A stretch of 64,000 nucleotides of DNA from Streptomyces marianii (GTDB taxonomy: Bacteria > Actinomycetota > Actinomycetes > Streptomycetales > Streptomycetaceae): the NCBI RefSeq assembly GCF_005795905.1, contig NZ_VAWE01000001.1:6623001-6687000 (forward strand), written 5' to 3'. Made by a program: the position numbers and the translations under genes. Positions 39,716 to 49,710 of the stretch are shown piece after piece. Under the pieces are notes generated by a model, which ran no database searches, was not told the origin of the DNA, and saw nothing but the letters and a program-made list of their open reading frames with translations. The number at the start of each line of letters is the position of its first letter. Position 1 is the stretch's first letter.

Positions 39716-40675
39716 TCAGGCCGCCGTGAGGGCGGCGTCCGGCGCGGCCGGGGCACCCGGGGCGTCGAACGGACGCTCCCGCAGGCTCAGGGCCAGGCGC
39801 AGCACGGCGATCCACATCAGCGAGGACCCGAGCATGTGCGCGCCGACCAGCAGTTCCGGCACGTCGGTGAAGAACTGCACATAGCCGACGGCGCCCTGCG
39901 CGATCAGAACGAAGATCAGCTCCCGGGCGCGCGCCCGGGTGTCGTCGGGCGCGTCCACGATCCGCAGCGCCAGCCACATCCCCACGGCGAGCACGCACAC
40001 CAGCCAGGCCAGCGCCGCGTGCACATGGGCCGCGTCCACCCAGTCGAACGGCATCCTCGGCACGTCGCTGCTGTCGCCCGCGTGCTTGCCGGAGCCGGTC
40101 ACCACGGTGCCCGCCGCGATCAGCAGTCCCGCCGCGCCGGTCAGCGCCCAGGACAGCCGCCGCACGGGAAGCGGGACCCGGGGCCGGGGCGCACGGTCGC
40201 CCTCGCCCGCCCGGATCCAGGTGACCGTGGCCACCGTCAGCAGCGCGTTCGCCGCCAGGAAGTGCCCGGCGACCGTCCAGGGGTTGAGCCCCGCCCACAC
40301 GGTGATGCCGCCGAGGACCGCGTTGCTCGTCACCACCCAGAACTGGGCCCAGCCGAGCCGGGTGAGCCCCCGCCGCCAGGGCTTGGTGGAGCGCGCCGCG
40401 ATGATGGCCCAGCCGACCGCCGCGGACAGGACGTACGTCAGCATCCGGTTGCCGAACTCGATGGCGCCGTGGACGCCCTGTTCGGGCGTCGCGAACAGAC
40501 TGTCGTCCGTGCACTTCGGCCAGGTGTCGCAGCCGAGTCCGGAGCCGGTCAGCCGGACCGCGCCGCCGGTGACGATGATGACCACGCTCATCACGACGGG
40601 TGCGAGCGCGGCGCGCCGGAGGGTCTCGGGGGACGGCGTCCAGCGCTTGGCGATGTAGGCGAGGGGGGTTTGCAC
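39716..40675 (-). CDS. ctaA: Heme A synthase
   Basis: 319 aa from the GTG at 40675. It oxidises the C8 methyl of heme O to formyl, making heme A for cytochrome aa3. COX15/CtaA motifs are VTGGAVRLTGSGLGCDTWPKC near 36, HGAIEFGNRMLTYVLSAAVGW near 69, and later HVHAALAW and HMLGSSLMWIAVL, supplying heme-ligand histidines. About eight membrane helices are present. It lies 87 bases downstream of the ABC exporter on the same strand. A TACGAT element just upstream suggests its own near-leaderless promoter. Confidence 0.95.
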   Translation of the reverse strand: MQTPLAYIAKRWTPSPETLRRAALAPVVMSVVIIVTGGAVRLTGSGLGCDTWPKCTDDSLFATPEQGVHGAIEFGNRMLTYVLSAAVGWAIIAARSTKPWRRGLTRLGWAQFWVVTSNAVLGGITVWAGLNPWTVAGHFLAANALLTVATVTWIRAGEGDRAPRPRVPLPVRRLSWALTGAAGLLIAAGTVVTGSGKHAGDSSDVPRMPFDWVDAAHVHAALAWLVCVLAVGMWLALRIVDAPDDTRARARELIFVLIAQGAVGYVQFFTDVPELLVGAHMLGSSLMWIAVLRLALSLRERPFDAPGAPAAPDAALTAA

Positions 40676-40762
40676 GGCGACTATCGTAGAGGGGCGCTTG
40701 TGCGTGTTTTCACGAGGGGCCCCGGGGTGTCGTCGGCAGGCCGTTCCGGGGGCCGGAGGCGC

Positions 40763-41581
40763 TCATTCCCAGCGGAAGAACCTCGCCGCCGCGGCGAGTC
40801 CCAGCACCGCCCAGCCCGCCAGGATCCCCAGATCGCCCCACGGCAGCGCCGCGCCGTCCCGGAGCACGTCGCGCAGCCCGTCGGACAGCGCGGAGATCGG
40901 CAGCAGCGAGAGGACCGTCTGCGCCGCGTCCGGGAATCTGTCCAGTGGCACGATCACCCCGCCGCCGACCAGCAGCAGGATGAAGACCAGATTGGCCGCG
41001 GCGAGCGTCGCCTCGGCCCGGAGCGTGCCGGCCATCAGCAGACCCAGGCCCGAGAAGGCCGCGGTGCCCGCGACGAGCAGCAGCGCCACGGCGACCGGAC
41101 CGCCCCGCGGCGACCAGCCGAGCCCGAGGGCGATCAGCGTCAGCAGCGCGACCTGCAGGACCTCCGTGACCAGGACGGCGAGCGTCTTGGCCGCCATCAG
41201 CGCCCAGCGGGGGAGCGGGGAGGCGCCCAGCCGCTTCAGCACGCCGTAGCGGCGCTCGAAGCCGGTGGCGATCGCCTGTCCCGTGAAGGCGGTGGACATC
41301 ACGGCCAGCGCCAGGACCCCGGGAGCGAGGAAGTCGACGGCCCGGCCCCCGCCCGTGTCGACGATGTCGACGGTCGAGAAGAGCACCAGCAGCAGCGACG
41401 GGATGATCACCGTCAGCAGCAGCTGCTCGCCGTTGCGGAGCAGCATCCGCGTCTCCAGCGCCGCCTGCGCCGCGATCATCCGGACGACCGGCGCACCGCC
41501 CGGCCTCGGGGCGTACGTACCCCTGCCGCCGGGCGATTCCGGTGTGCCCGACGTCCGGTCCGTGGTCACCTCAGCGGTCAC
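40763..41581 (-). CDS. ABC-2 type transporter permease
   Basis: 272 aa from the GTG at 41581, which overlaps the ATPase stop by four bases. An N-terminal cytoplasmic stretch of about 35 residues is followed by six hydrophobic helices, including LLLTVIIPSLLLVLFSTV and FLAPGVLALAVMSTAFTGQAIATGFERRYGVLKRLGASPLPRW, typical of ABC-2/daunorubicin-resistance permeases. It probably exports a lipid-like or drug-like substrate. The substrate is unknown. It forms a transporter with the adjacent ATPase and lies next to ctaA as in other Streptomyces. Confidence 0.9.
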   Translation of the reverse strand: MTAEVTTDRTSGTPESPGGRGTYAPRPGGAPVVRMIAAQAALETRMLLRNGEQLLLTVIIPSLLLVLFSTVDIVDTGGGRAVDFLAPGVLALAVMSTAFTGQAIATGFERRYGVLKRLGASPLPRWALMAAKTLAVLVTEVLQVALLTLIALGLGWSPRGGPVAVALLLVAGTAAFSGLGLLMAGTLRAEATLAAANLVFILLLVGGGVIVPLDRFPDAAQTVLSLLPISALSDGLRDVLRDGAALPWGDLGILAGWAVLGLAAAARFFRWE

Positions 41582-42504
41582 GACCGCAGCTCCTTCCCCG
41601 TGAGCTCCAGGAAGACGTCCTCGAGGGTGTGGCGCTCCACCGAGATGCCGTCCGGCATCACCCCGTGCTGCGCGCACCAGGAGGTGACGGTGGCGAGCAG
41701 CTGCGGGTCGACGGTGCCGCTGATCCGGTACGCGCCCGGCGTCAGCTCGGCCGCCGCGGTGCCGTCCGGCAGCGCCTTCAGCAGGGAGCCGAGGTCCAGG
41801 CCGGGACGGCCGGTGAAGCGGAGCGTGTTCTCGGCGCCGCCGCGGCACAGCTGCTCGGGGCTGCCCTGGGCGGCGACCCGGCCCGCGTCGACGATCGCGA
41901 CGTCGTCGGCGAGTGCTTCCGCCTCGTCCATGAAGTGCGTGGTCAGCACGACCGTCACCCCGTCGGCGCGCAGCTCGCGCACGAGGTTCCAGGTGGCGCG
42001 CCGGGCCTGGGGGTCGAGTCCGGCGGTCGGCTCGTCCAGGAAGACCAGTTCGGGGCGTCCCACGACGGCCATGGCCAGCGCCAGCCGCTGCTGCTGGCCG
42101 CCCGAGAGCCGCCGGTACGCCGTCCGGCCGCAGGAGCCGAGGCCGAGCCGTTCGACCAGGGCGTCCACGTCGAGGGGGTGGGCGTGCAGCTTCGCCATGT
42201 GGCGCAGCATCTCGTCCGCTCGGGCGCCCGAGTACACGCCGCCGGACTGCAGCATCACACCGATCCGCGGGCGTAGCCGCGCGGCGTCGGCGACCGGGTC
42301 GAGGCCGAGGACGCGGACCGTGCCGGAGTCGGCGCGGCGGTAGCCCTCGCAGGTCTCGACGGTGGTGGTCTTCCCGGCCCCGTTCGGGCCGAGGACGGCG
42401 GTGACCGTGCCGGTGCGGACGTCCAGGTCGAGCCCGTCCACCGCGGTTCTGGCTCCGTACCGTTTGACCAGGCCCCGTACCCGGACGGCGGACTCGTTGT
42501 TCAT
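41578..42504 (-). CDS. ABC transporter ATP-binding protein (DrrA/CcmA-like)
   Basis: 308 aa from the ATG at 42504 (MNNESAVRVRGLVKRYG). A full ABC domain: Walker A LGPNGAGKTTT near 40, Q-loop, signature RLSGGQQQRLALAM near 135, Walker B LVFLDEPTAGLDPQ near 155 and the H-loop TTHFMDEAEALADDV. A C-terminal extension of about 85 residues (RVAAQGSPEQLCRGGAENTLRF and later) is typical of DrrA-type exporters. It energises the permease encoded next. It is divergent from sufR with a 344-bp gap. Confidence 0.92.
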   Translation of the reverse strand: MNNESAVRVRGLVKRYGARTAVDGLDLDVRTGTVTAVLGPNGAGKTTTVETCEGYRRADSGTVRVLGLDPVADAARLRPRIGVMLQSGGVYSGARADEMLRHMAKLHAHPLDVDALVERLGLGSCGRTAYRRLSGGQQQRLALAMAVVGRPELVFLDEPTAGLDPQARRATWNLVRELRADGVTVVLTTHFMDEAEALADDVAIVDAGRVAAQGSPEQLCRGGAENTLRFTGRPGLDLGSLLKALPDGTAAAELTPGAYRISGTVDPQLLATVTSWCAQHGVMPDGISVERHTLEDVFLELTGKELRS

Positions 42505-42757
42505 GCCGGGCAGTCTAGGGAGGGGTGAGGGGCCACCGGCGCCCCGGGGCGGGATCCCGGCCCGGGGGAGGGCACGGATCCGGCCACCCGCCGTGGTGCC
42601 CGGGAGGTGGTGGCCGCAGCCTCGGGACGGCGCTGCGCAAGGCGCTCCGGGAGGGACGAATCGCCGGTCAGCGGGGGTGGGCGGGCACCGGGTGCGCCCT
42701 CCGCCGGCCCGTGCCGGACGCCGCCGGATCGATCCCACGGCTGATCGTTTCCGCAGG
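42505..42757. other. Upstream part of the ABC-sufR divergent gap
   Basis: No gene. GC-rich DNA that should contain the ABC exporter promoter. No clear hexamers were seen. The sufR-proximal part, from 42758 to 42849, holds the iron box and SufR site. Confidence 0.4.
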
Positions 42758-42776
42758 TCAGGTTAGGTTTCCCTAA
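42758..42776. promoter_or_regulatory. Iron box (DmdR/IdeR-type operator) upstream of sufR
   Basis: TCAGGTTAGGTTTCCCTAA matches the streptomycete iron box TTAGGTTAGGCTAACCTAA at 15 of 19 positions, including both outer half-sites. It lies 73 bases before the sufR start and upstream of the likely -35, a position where a bound iron regulator could affect the suf promoter. It also lies in the divergent gap with the ABC exporter, which could be the target instead. Confidence 0.6.
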
Positions 42777-42812
42777 GTGATGCACGGCACCGCCCGCCCG
42801 GCGGGGCGCGGC

Positions 42813-42849
42813 TTGTCAGTCTCTCGGGAATTACGCAACAATGGCGTTG
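42813..42849 (+). promoter_or_regulatory. sufR promoter and SufR operator CAAC-N6-GTTG
   Basis: TTGTCA (42813-42818) and AACAAT (42837-42842) are spaced by 18 bases, placing initiation at about 42849, the G of the GTG start, so the message is probably leaderless. The -10 is embedded in CAAC-N6-GTTG (42836-42849), the inverted repeat I recall being reported for SufR in Streptomyces avermitilis. Binding there would block RNA polymerase directly, giving autorepression of the whole suf operon. Confidence 0.7.
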
Positions 42850-43639
42850 TGAAAAACGGCGGAGCTGTGGGGGAGTCCCCCCAGGAGGAGCTCGCGACCG
42901 GGGAGCGGTCCACCCGCAACCGGGTCGCGCGGTCGATCCTGGACCACGGCCCGTCCACCGTCGCCGATCTCGCCGGGCGTCTCGGACTCACCCAGGCCGC
43001 CGTGCGCCGTCATCTGGACGCACTCGTCTCAGACGACGTCGTCGCGGCCCGTGAGCAGCGCGTGTACGGCGCCCGCACCCGCGGCAGGCCCGCCAAGGTC
43101 TTCGCGCTCACCGACTGCGGTCGGGATGCCTTCGACCAGTCCTACGACGTGCTCGCCGTGGACGCCCTCCGCTGGATCGAGGAGAACGCGGGAGGCGAGG
43201 CCGCCGTAGCGGCCTTCGCCCGTGACCGCATGGAGGCCCAGGCCGAGGCGTACCGCCGGGCCGTGGAGGCCGCCGATCCCGAGGCGCGTACCGATGCTCT
43301 GGCCAGGGCGTTGACCGCGGACGGGTACGCTGCCACGGCGCGTAACGCTCCGGTCGGCGAGCAGCTGTGTCAGCACCACTGCCCCGTCGCCCATGTGGCC
43401 GAGCGGTATCCGCAGCTGTGCGAGGCGGAGACCGAGGTCTTCTCCCGTCTGCTCGGCACGCACGTACAGCGTCTGGCCACCATCGCCCACGGCGACGGCG
43501 TGTGCACGACCTTCATCCCGAAGGCCGGCCACCGGCCCGACGGCCGGCCGGCCGACGGATCCGGCGGGACCAGCACGACCAGCAACACCGACAAGACCAC
43601 TTCGCAAGCATCTGCAAGCACGGCCGGGAGGAACCCCGC

Positions 43640-43643
<4 letters not shown>
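42849..43643 (+). CDS. sufR: Fe-S-responsive transcriptional repressor SufR
   Basis: 264 aa from GTG 42849, chosen because the operator and predicted transcription start meet there. The frame is open further upstream, through the operator DNA. The winged helix is [47 protein letters not shown], followed by [13 protein letters not shown]. The cluster-binding cysteines lie at [21 protein letters not shown] near 180-200. SufR with a bound cluster represses suf, and loss of the cluster under oxidative or iron stress induces it. Its stop overlaps the sufB ATG by four bases. Confidence 0.93.
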
Positions 43644-45061
<1,418 letters not shown>

Positions 45062-45123
45062 CGCCGGCGCCCCACCCGCAGCGACGCAGAATTCTCACGT
45101 AGGAAGCGAGCAACACGACAGCC

Positions 45124-46302
45124 ATGGCTGAGGCTCAGAACATCCCGGTGGGCTCCACCACCGCCGGCTCGATCGCGGTGGCCGCGGAGTCGACCGTCGC
45201 CACGCGCATGAGCGCGCCCCCGTCCTTCGACGTGGCGGACTTCCCGGTCCCGCACGGCCGCGAGGAGGAGTGGCGGTTCACGCCGCTGGAGCGCCTGAAG
45301 GGCCTCCACGAAGGCACCGCACGGGCCGACGGTTCGATCAAGGCGGAGGTGAACGCCCCCGACGGCGTCACCGTCGAGTCCGTCGGCCGTGACGACGCGC
45401 GCATCGGCAGGGCGGGCACGCCCGTCGACCGCGTCGCCGCGCAGGCGTTCTCCTCGTTCGAGAAGGCCACCGTCGTCTCGGTCCCCAAGGAGACGGTCCT
45501 GGCCGAGCCGGTGCGGGTCACCCTGCACGGCGAGGGCGGCACCACCTTCGGGCACACGGTCTTCGAGATCGGCGCCTTCTCCGAGGTCGTCATCGTCATC
45601 GACCACACCGGTGACGCCGTTCGCGCCGCCAACGTGGACTTCCTGATCGGCGACGGCGCCAAGGTCACCTTCGTCTCCGTCCAGGACTGGGACGACACGG
45701 CGGTGCACTGCTCGCAGCACAACGCGCTCGTCGGCCGTGACGCCACCTTCAAGTCGGTCGTGATCACCTTCGGCGGCGACGTCGTGCGCCTCCACCCCCG
45801 TGTCGAGTACGCGGGTCCGGGCGGCGAGGCCGAGCTGTTCGGCCTGTACTTCACCGATGCCGGCCAGCACCAGGAGCACCGCCTCCTGGTCACCCACAAC
45901 ACGCCGCACTGCAAGTCCAACGTCGTCTACAAGGGCGCGCTCCAGGGCGACGACGCGCACGCCGTCTGGATCGGTGACGTCCTCATCGAGGCCAGGGCCG
46001 AGGGCACCGACACCTACGAGATGAACCGCAACCTGGTTCTGACCGACGGCGCCCGCGTCGACTCCGTGCCGAACCTGGAGATCGAGACCGGTGAGATCGT
46101 CGGCGCCGGCCACGCCTCCGCCACCGGCCGCTTCGACGACGAGCAGCTCTTCTACCTGATGGCCCGGGGGATCCCGGAGGCCGAGGCCCGCCGCCTCGTC
46201 GTCCGCGGCTTCTTCGCCGAACTCGTCCAGCAGATCGGTCTGCCGGACGTGGAGGAGCGCCTCATCGCCAAGATCGAGGCGGAGCTGGAGGCGTCCGTCT
46301 GA
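45124..46302 (+). CDS. sufD: Fe-S cluster assembly protein SufD
   Basis: 392 aa. SufD pairs with SufB in the SufBC2D complex and is needed for iron acquisition. The beta-helix core shows VVIVIDHTGDAVRAANVDFLIGDGAKVTFVSVQDWDDTAVHCSQHNALVGRDA, with the conserved FYLMARGIPEAEARRLVVRGFFAE helix at the C-terminus, homologous to that of SufB. ATG 45124 follows taggaag by about 15 bases. It starts 62 bases after sufB. Its stop shares one base with the next ATG (TGATG). Confidence 0.97.
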   Translation: MAEAQNIPVGSTTAGSIAVAAESTVATRMSAPPSFDVADFPVPHGREEEWRFTPLERLKGLHEGTARADGSIKAEVNAPDGVTVESVGRDDARIGRAGTPVDRVAAQAFSSFEKATVVSVPKETVLAEPVRVTLHGEGGTTFGHTVFEIGAFSEVVIVIDHTGDAVRAANVDFLIGDGAKVTFVSVQDWDDTAVHCSQHNALVGRDATFKSVVITFGGDVVRLHPRVEYAGPGGEAELFGLYFTDAGQHQEHRLLVTHNTPHCKSNVVYKGALQGDDAHAVWIGDVLIEARAEGTDTYEMNRNLVLTDGARVDSVPNLEIETGEIVGAGHASATGRFDDEQLFYLMARGIPEAEARRLVVRGFFAELVQQIGLPDVEERLIAKIEAELEASV

Positions 46303-46619
46303 TGGCCTTCGTCCGCGCCTGTGGGCTGAGCGAGCTGGAGGAGGACACCCCGAAGCGGGTGGAACTCGACGGCACGCCGGTCTCCGTCGTCCGTACGGAG
46401 GGCGAGGTGTTCGCGATCCACGACATCTGCTCGCACGCGAACGTCTCCCTCTCCGAGGGCGAAGTGGAGGACTGCCAGATCGAGTGCTGGCTGCACGGCT
46501 CCAGCTTCGACCTCCGCACCGGCAAACCGTCCGGCCTTCCCGCGACGCGCCCCGTCCCCGTGTACCCCGTAAAGATCGAAGGGGACGATGTGCTCGTCTC
46601 CGTCACCCAGGAGTCCTGA
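46302..46619 (+). CDS. Rieske [2Fe-2S] ferredoxin of the suf operon
   Basis: 105 aa. A small cytoplasmic Rieske protein like the ferredoxins of non-heme oxygenases (BphF/NirD type): CSHANVSLSEGEVEDCQIECWLHGSSFD supplies Cys-x-His and Cys-x2-His. It has no signal peptide, unlike the Rieske lipoprotein at 10065. It is conserved between sufD and sufC in actinobacteria and may supply electrons during cluster assembly, which is inference. It starts in the sufD stop and ends seven bases before sufC. Confidence 0.93.
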   Translation: MAFVRACGLSELEEDTPKRVELDGTPVSVVRTEGEVFAIHDICSHANVSLSEGEVEDCQIECWLHGSSFDLRTGKPSGLPATRPVPVYPVKIEGDDVLVSVTQES

Positions 46620-46626
46620 GTCACCC

Positions 46627-47391
46627 ATGGCAACGCTTGAAATCCGCGACCTGCACGTCTCCGTCGAGGCCGAGAACGGCCCCCGGGAGATCCTCAAGGG
46701 CGTCGACCTGACCGTTAAGCAGGGCGAGACCCACGCCATCATGGGCCCCAACGGCTCCGGCAAGTCGACCCTCGCCTACTCCCTCGCGGGCCACCCCAAG
46801 TACACGATCACCGGTGGCACCGTGACCCTGGACGGCGAGGACGTCCTGGAGATGTCCGTCGACGAGCGCGCCCGCGCCGGCGTCTTCCTCGCCATGCAGT
46901 ACCCGGTCGAGGTCCCCGGTGTCTCGGTCTCCAACTTCCTGCGCACCTCCGCCACCGCGATCCGCGGCGAGGCGCCCAAGCTGCGTACCTGGGTGAAGGA
47001 GGTCAAGGAGACCATGGCGAGCCTCCAGATGGACCCCTCGTTCGCCGAGCGGAACGTGAACGAGGGCTTCTCCGGCGGGGAGAAGAAGCGCCACGAGATC
47101 CTCCAGCTGGAGCTCCTCAAGCCGAAGATCGCGATCCTCGACGAGACGGACTCCGGCCTCGACGTCGACGCGCTGCGCACGGTTTCCGAGGGGGTCAACC
47201 GCGTCCGCGAGACCGGTGAGGTCGGCACCCTGCTGATCACCCACTACACGCGCATCCTGCGCTACATCAAGCCCGACTTCGTCCACGTGTTCGCGAACGG
47301 CCGCATCGCCGAGTCCGGCGGAGCCGAGCTCGCCGACAAGCTCGAGGCCGAGGGCTACGAGGCCTACACGAAGGGTGGCGTATCCGCGTGA
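46627..47391 (+). CDS. sufC: Fe-S cluster assembly ATPase SufC
   Basis: 254 aa from ATG 46627. An ABC-type ATPase driving SufBD rearrangement: Walker A MGPNGSGKST near 40, a VKQGETHAIM lead-in, the SufC-specific signature EGFSGGEKKRHEILQ near 145 and Walker B IAILDETDSGLDVDALR near 170 (with the family's ET in place of EP), then HYTRILRYIKPDFVHVFANGRI. The stop overlaps the sufS GTG by four bases. Confidence 0.98.
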   Translation: MATLEIRDLHVSVEAENGPREILKGVDLTVKQGETHAIMGPNGSGKSTLAYSLAGHPKYTITGGTVTLDGEDVLEMSVDERARAGVFLAMQYPVEVPGVSVSNFLRTSATAIRGEAPKLRTWVKEVKETMASLQMDPSFAERNVNEGFSGGEKKRHEILQLELLKPKIAILDETDSGLDVDALRTVSEGVNRVRETGEVGTLLITHYTRILRYIKPDFVHVFANGRIAESGGAELADKLEAEGYEAYTKGGVSA

Positions 47392-48644
47392 CACAGATGC
47401 CGGGCCTCCTCGACACCGAGGCGATCCGCAAGGACTTCCCGATCCTGGACCGCGTGCTCCACGACGGCAGGAAGCTCGTGTACCTGGACAACGCGGCGAC
47501 CTCGCAGAAGCCGCGCCAGGTGCTGGACGCGGTCGCCGAGTACTACGAGCGCTACAACGCCAATGTCCACCGCGGAGTGCACGTGCTCGCCGAGGAGGCC
47601 ACGGCACTGTACGAGGGCGCTCGCGACAAGGTCGCCTCCTTCGTCAACGCGCCGAGCCGCGACGAGGTGATCTTCACCAAGAACGCGTCGGAGTCGCTGA
47701 ACCTCGTGGCGAACATGCTGGGCTGGGCCGACGAGCCCTACCGCGTGGACCGCGAGACCGAGATAGTCATCACGGAGATGGAGCACCACTCCAACATCGT
47801 TCCTTGGCAGCTGCTGGCCCAGCGCACCGGCGCGAAGCTGAAGTGGTTCGGCCTCACCGACGACGGCCGCCTCGACCTCTCCAACATCGAGGAGGTCATC
47901 ACGGAGAAGACGAAGATCGTCTCCTTCGTGCTGGTCTCCAACATCCTGGGGACGGTCAACCCGGTCGAGCAGATCGTCCGCCGGGCGCAGGAGGTCGGCG
48001 CGCTCGTCCTGGTCGACGCCTCGCAGGCCGCCCCGCACATGCCGCTGGACGTCCAGGCCCTCGGCGCCGACTTCGTCGCCTTCACGGGCCACAAGATGTG
48101 CGGCCCGACCGGCATCGGCGTGCTCTGGGGCCGCCAGGAGCTGCTGGAGGACCTCCCGCCGTTCCTGGGCGGCGGCGAGATGATCGAGACCGTCTCGATG
48201 CACTCGTCGACGTACGCCCCGGCGCCGCACAAGTTCGAGGCCGGGACGCCCCCGATCGCCCAGGCCGTCGGCCTCGGTGCCGCCGTGGACTACCTCGACG
48301 CGATCGGCATGGACCGGATCGCGCAGCACGAGCACGCGATCACCGAGTACGCCGTCCAGCGGCTGCAGGAGGTCCCCGGCCTGCGGATCATCGGCCCGGT
48401 CACGGCCGAGGACCGCGGCGCGGCGATCTCCTTCGTGCTCGGGGACATCCACCCGCACGACGTGGGGCAGGTGCTCGACGAGCAGGGCATCGCCGTCCGG
48501 GTCGGCCACCACTGCGCACGGCCGGTGTGCCTCCGGTACGGAATTCCCGCGACCACCAGGGCGTCGTTCTATCTGTACTCCACGCCCGGCGAGGTGGACG
48601 CCCTGGTCGACGGCTTGGAGCACGTCCGTAACTTCTTCGGCTGA
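47388..48644 (+). CDS. sufS: Cysteine desulfurase SufS (class II)
   Basis: 418 aa from GTG 47388. A pyridoxal-phosphate enzyme that releases sulfur from L-cysteine. The internal lysine is in ADFVAFTGHKMCGPTGIGVLWG near 235. The active-site persulfide cysteine is in VRVGHHCARPVCLRYG near 370, the class II context. The N-terminal LVYLDNAATSQKPRQVLDAVAEYYERYNANVHRGVH is intact. It overlaps sufC at its 5' end and is ten bases before sufU, its sulfur-accepting partner. Confidence 0.98.
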   Translation: MTQMPGLLDTEAIRKDFPILDRVLHDGRKLVYLDNAATSQKPRQVLDAVAEYYERYNANVHRGVHVLAEEATALYEGARDKVASFVNAPSRDEVIFTKNASESLNLVANMLGWADEPYRVDRETEIVITEMEHHSNIVPWQLLAQRTGAKLKWFGLTDDGRLDLSNIEEVITEKTKIVSFVLVSNILGTVNPVEQIVRRAQEVGALVLVDASQAAPHMPLDVQALGADFVAFTGHKMCGPTGIGVLWGRQELLEDLPPFLGGGEMIETVSMHSSTYAPAPHKFEAGTPPIAQAVGLGAAVDYLDAIGMDRIAQHEHAITEYAVQRLQEVPGLRIIGPVTAEDRGAAISFVLGDIHPHDVGQVLDEQGIAVRVGHHCARPVCLRYGIPATTRASFYLYSTPGEVDALVDGLEHVRNFFG

Positions 48645-48654
48645 GGGGCCTGAC

Positions 48655-49110
48655 GTGAAGCTTGATTCGATGTACCAGGACGTCATCCTGGACCACTACA
48701 AGCACCCGCACGGGCGGGGCTTGCGGGACGGCGACGCCGAGGTGCACCACGTCAACCCCACCTGCGGCGACGAGATCACGATGCGGGTGAAGTACGACGG
48801 CACACGTATCGAGGACGTCTCCTACGAGGGGCAGGGCTGCTCCATCAGCCAGGCGTCGGCCTCCGTGCTGAACGAACTGCTCGTCGGCAAGGAGCTCGCC
48901 GAGGCGCAGAAGATCCAGGCGACGTTCCTGGAGCTGATGCAGTCCAAGGGCCAGATCGAGCCGGACGACGCGATGGAGGAGGTGCTGGAGGACGCGGTCG
49001 CGTTCGCCGGCGTCTCCAAGTACCCGGCGCGCGTGAAGTGCGCCCTCCTGAGCTGGATGGCATGGAAGGACGCGACGGCGAAGGCGCTGTCCGAAGGGAA
49101 GACCGCATGA
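48655..49110 (+). CDS. sufU: Sulfur-transfer protein SufU
   Basis: 151 aa from GTG 48655. It receives persulfide sulfur from SufS via a zinc site and passes it to SufB. Zinc-binding cysteines are in VNPTCGDEITMRV (with Asp), YEGQGCSISQASASVLNEL and ARVKCALLSWMAWKDA. The Gram-positive-type insertion (EAQKIQATFLELMQSKG) distinguishes it from IscU. The stop overlaps the next ATG (ATGA). Confidence 0.97.
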   Translation: MKLDSMYQDVILDHYKHPHGRGLRDGDAEVHHVNPTCGDEITMRVKYDGTRIEDVSYEGQGCSISQASASVLNELLVGKELAEAQKIQATFLELMQSKGQIEPDDAMEEVLEDAVAFAGVSKYPARVKCALLSWMAWKDATAKALSEGKTA

Positions 49111-49502
49111 CTGAGAACCGCGAGACCACGGCGGAGAAGGACTGGCCGGACGAGGAGACCTTCTCCTCCGAGGCCGCGGCGCCGACGGGCGCGAAGGCGT
49201 CCGAGGAGGAGGTCCGCGAGGCCCTGTACGACGTCGTCGACCCCGAGCTGGGCATCGACGTGGTCAACCTCGGGCTGATCTACGGCATCCACATCGACGA
49301 CGCCAACATCGCGACCCTGGACATGACGCTGACGTCCGCGGCCTGCCCGCTGACGGACGTGATCGAGGACCAGGCGAAGGCCGCGACCGACGGCATCGTC
49401 AACGAGTTGAAGGTCAACTGGGTCTGGATGCCGCCGTGGGGACCGGACAAGATCACGGACGACGGCCGTGAGCAGCTGAGGGCGCTCGGCTTCAACGTCT
49501 GA
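49107..49502 (+). CDS. sufT: Metal-sulfur cluster assembly factor SufT (DUF59/MIP18)
   Basis: 131 aa from ATG 49107. The DUF59 core EEVREALYDVVDPELGIDVVNLGLIYGIHIDD carries DPE, followed by TLTSAACPLTDVIEDQ with the single conserved cysteine near 83, and VNWVWMPPWGPDKITDDGREQLRALGF. Proteins of this family help maturation of Fe-S target proteins. Last gene of the suf operon. A 7-bp-arm hairpin lies 16 bases after the stop and a strong stem at 49647. Confidence 0.95.
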   Translation: MTENRETTAEKDWPDEETFSSEAAAPTGAKASEEEVREALYDVVDPELGIDVVNLGLIYGIHIDDANIATLDMTLTSAACPLTDVIEDQAKAATDGIVNELKVNWVWMPPWGPDKITDDGREQLRALGFNV

Positions 49503-49710
49503 GACCCTTCGGCCCCGCCCCGACACCCGGGGCGCGGTGCCGTGGCGCGCTCCGGCACGGAGGCCTCCGTCACAGGAGGCCGTCCGTCGTGGGAGGGCGT
49601 CCGGGACGTCCGGGGCACGGAGACGTGATGGTCCACGGGACCGGTACGGCCGTGCCCGCCAGGCAGACTGGCGGGCACGGCCGTTCGTGCGTACGGGCCC
49701 CGTCCCGGGG
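49503..49710. terminator. Terminator region of the suf operon with 16-bp hairpin 49647-49683
   Basis: cggccgtgcccgccag (49647-49662) pairs perfectly with ctggcgggcacggccg (49668-49683) around gcaga. A smaller stem (cgccccg/cggggcg near 49516-49534) comes first. The region lies between convergent genes, so the large stem can terminate both sufT and the membrane protein on the other strand. Confidence 0.85.
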
